Origin: an uncultured Eubacteriales bacterium
GTDB lineage: Bacteria > Bacillota > Clostridia > Oscillospirales > Oscillospiraceae
Reading direction: 5' to 3'
Length of the DNA stretch: 6,564 bases
Assembly (NCBI GenBank): GCA_900551495.1
Contig: URWG01000100.1
Span: forward strand, 1-6,564
Part shown: positions 5,456-6,564 of the stretch, piece by piece
How positions within the stretch are numbered: the stretch's first letter is position 1
Layout: each line of letters starts with the position of its first letter
The notes under the pieces: generated by a model
What the model was told of the DNA's origin: nothing
The model's database searches: none
What the model saw: only the letters and a program-made list of their open reading frames with translations
Program-made: the position numbers and the translations under genes

Positions 5456-6367
5456 ATGCCGATCCAAATTCCGAACGACCTGCCCGCAACTGCCACATTA
5501 CAGAGCGAGAATATCTTTGTCATGCCCGAAACGCGGGCGCTGACGCAGGACATCCGCCCGCTGGAGATCCTGATTCTCAACCTCATGCCGACGAAAATCG
5601 ACACGGAGACGCAGTTTGCCCGACTGCTCGGCAATACGCCGCTTCAGGTGCGGCTGTCCTTCCTGCACACGCGGTCCCATGTGGCGACGCACGTGCCCAA
5701 GGAGCACCTGTTTGCGTTTTACAAGACCTTTGACGAGGTGTGCGACCGCCGCTTCGACGGCATGATTATCACCGGTGCGCCCGTGGAGCATCTGCCCTTT
5801 GAGCAGGTGGAGTATTGGCAGGAGCTTTGCGCCGTCATGGAATGGAGCAAGACCCACGTCCACAGCACGCTGCATATCTGCTGGGGTGCGCAGGCGGGGC
5901 TTTACTACCACTACGGCATCCAAAAGCACCCCCTGCCGGAGAAGCTGTTCGGCGTGTTCCGACATCGGGTGGAGTATAAGCACCCCATTCTGCTGCGCGG
6001 TTTCGACGACGTTTTCATGGCGCCGCATTCCCGTCATACGACCGTGCTGCGTGAGGACATCGAGAGGGTGCCCGAGCTGAAGATCGCCGCCTCCTCGGAC
6101 GAGGCGGGAATCTACGCCGTTTTTACCGCCGGCGGCAAGCAGGTCTTTTTGACCGGGCATTCCGAGTATGACCCGCTGACGCTCAAGCGCGAGTATGACC
6201 GCGATAAGGCGCTCGGGCTGCCCGTCCCCGTGCCGAAGAATTACTTCCCGAACGACGACGACACCCAACCCCCGCTGGTCACATGGCGCGCCCATGCGCA
6301 CCTGCTGTTCTCCAACTGGCTGAACTATTTCGTCTACCAGACCACGCCGTACGACTTTATCACCTGA
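5456..6367 (+). CDS. metA: Homoserine O-acetyltransferase, MetA family
   Basis: The first committed step of methionine synthesis: transfer of an acyl group to the hydroxyl of homoserine, in the cytosol. The product has 303 residues, normal for the class-I glutamine-amidotransferase-like MetA fold. The catalytic Cys142 lies in HICWGAQAGL and His235 and Glu237 in TGHSEYDP, all at the standard family numbers. The acyl-CoA specificity position 111 is Glu in TGAPVEHLPFEQVEYW; Glu marks acetyl-CoA users and Gly the succinyl-CoA users such as E. coli. Despite the name metA, this should therefore make O-acetylhomoserine, exactly the substrate of the MetY just upstream. The gap to metY is 16 bases, with GAGGG (5443-5447) 8 bases before the ATG, so the two form one operon. 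Many databases would label it homoserine O-succinyltransferase. Confidence 0.95.
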   Translation: MPIQIPNDLPATATLQSENIFVMPETRALTQDIRPLEILILNLMPTKIDTETQFARLLGNTPLQVRLSFLHTRSHVATHVPKEHLFAFYKTFDEVCDRRFDGMIITGAPVEHLPFEQVEYWQELCAVMEWSKTHVHSTLHICWGAQAGLYYHYGIQKHPLPEKLFGVFRHRVEYKHPILLRGFDDVFMAPHSRHTTVLREDIERVPELKIAASSDEAGIYAVFTAGGKQVFLTGHSEYDPLTLKREYDRDKALGLPVPVPKNYFPNDDDTQPPLVTWRAHAHLLFSNWLNYFVYQTTPYDFIT

Positions 6368-6380
6368 CCCGCGCGGCGGG

Positions 6381-6434
6381 AGCGGTCCGTCCGCTGTCAA
6401 GCCGGCGGGCTTGCAAGGAAAAAACCGATTTTTC
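6381..6434 (+). terminator. Tandem hairpins after metA, possible weak terminator
   Basis: Three small inverted repeats follow the metA stop. They are AGCGG/CCGCT (6381-6385, 6391-6395), CAAGCC/GGCTTG (6398-6403, 6408-6413, GGCG loop) and GAAAAA/TTTTTC (6418-6423, 6429-6434). The second is the best stem, but it is followed by A-rich rather than U-rich sequence; the first T-run is at 6429-6433. This is not a classic intrinsic terminator. Read-through into the tRNA gene cannot be excluded. Confidence 0.35.
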
Positions 6435-6436
6435 AA

Positions 6437-6455
6437 AAAAAGTTGTTGACTTTTT
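6437..6455. repeat. A/T inverted repeat overlapping the tRNA promoter -35
   Basis: AAAAAGT (6437-6443) and ACTTTTT (6449-6455) form a perfect 7-base inverted repeat around TGTTG. The right arm shares the ACT of the -35 box TTGACT (6446-6451). It could be an operator, part of a weak terminator for metA, or chance in AT-rich DNA. Confidence 0.45.
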
Positions 6456-6474
6456 ATCGCTCTCCTGCTACAAT
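6446..6474 (+). promoter_or_regulatory. Strong extended -10 promoter for tRNA-Thr
   Basis: TTGACT (6446-6451) and TACAAT (6469-6474) are 17 bases apart, and TG at 6466-6467 gives an extended -10 (TGCTACAAT). The predicted start is near 6481, about 12 bases before the mature tRNA 5' end at 6493. A tight, strong promoter like this is normal for stable RNA genes. Confidence 0.85.
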
Positions 6475-6479
6475 AGCAG
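6465..6479. repeat. Palindrome over the tRNA promoter -10, matching the tRNA acceptor stem
   Basis: CTGCTA (6465-6470) and TAGCAG (6474-6479) form a perfect inverted repeat around CAA, with the -10 box TACAAT inside. The same CTGCTA forms most of the 5' acceptor strand of the tRNA (6494-6499), and TAGCAG recurs in its 3' acceptor strand (6558-6563). Each hexamer therefore occurs twice within 100 bases. Confidence 0.6.
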
Positions 6480-6492
6480 AGCTGTCACAAAT

Positions 6493-6564
<72 letters not shown>

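Noticed and set aside
4126..5634. A 502-codon open frame on the minus strand across metY and the start of metA
   Set aside because: It is antisense to two clearly recognisable enzymes with intact catalytic motifs. Its own product is low-complexity Gly/Ala/Arg-rich with no family resemblance. Long shadow frames are expected in GC-rich DNA.
5498..6436. A 312-codon minus-strand frame opposite metA
   Set aside because: Shadow of metA; no recognisable domains and no fitting promoter or ribosome site.

Overview
The window is ordinary, densely packed bacterial core-genome DNA. It holds the promoter-proximal half of an F1Fo ATP synthase operon on the minus strand, a divergent two-gene methionine biosynthesis unit on the plus strand, and the start of a plus-strand tRNA-Thr gene at the right edge. 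The coding DNA is GC-rich and the control regions are AT-rich. The atpZ-atpI-atpB-atpE-atpF-atpH-atpA order, strong AGGAGG-type ribosome binding sites, consensus housekeeping promoters, an acetyl-type MetA and a two-carboxylate (Na+-type) c subunit together suggest a GC-rich anaerobic member of the Clostridia, perhaps of the Oscillospiraceae/Ruminococcaceae. That placement is inference; no marker gene here fixes the taxon.

Layout. Positions 1-954 (minus) hold the first 318 codons of atpA, cut by the left edge. Next, all on the minus strand, come atpH (968-1501), atpF (1494-2012, TTG start), atpE (2050-2286), atpB (2336-3097), atpI (3102-3560) and atpZ (3541-3810). Transcription runs from atpZ towards atpA, so the genes for gamma, beta and epsilon should lie beyond the left edge. 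Positions 3811-4149 form a divergent control region. It carries an atp promoter (minus), a nested hairpin at the predicted 5' end of the atp transcript, and a near-consensus metY promoter with a short structured leader (plus). Then follow metY (4150-5439), metA (5456-6367), a hairpin-rich gap, a strong extended -10 promoter set in two inverted repeats, and tRNA-Thr(GGT) from 6493 to the edge.

How the genes work together. AtpB, AtpE and AtpF form the membrane Fo sector. AtpH and AtpA belong to the peripheral stalk and the F1 head. AtpZ and AtpI are small membrane proteins associated with Fo/c-ring assembly. The c subunit has Glu28 plus Glu61-Ser62 and Tyr66, the pattern of Na+-coupled two-carboxylate rotors, so this enzyme probably couples ATP to a sodium gradient. 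MetA has Glu111, which marks acetyl-CoA use, so it should make O-acetylhomoserine. MetY then sulfhydrylates this to homocysteine (direct sulfhydrylation). The pair is a self-consistent operon.

No mobile element, CRISPR array, phage gene or unknown multi-gene system is visible. The points that merit a second look are regulatory or biochemical: the Na+ motif, the atp leader hairpin, the non-ATG starts, the G-free atpE leader and the inverted repeats around the tRNA promoter.
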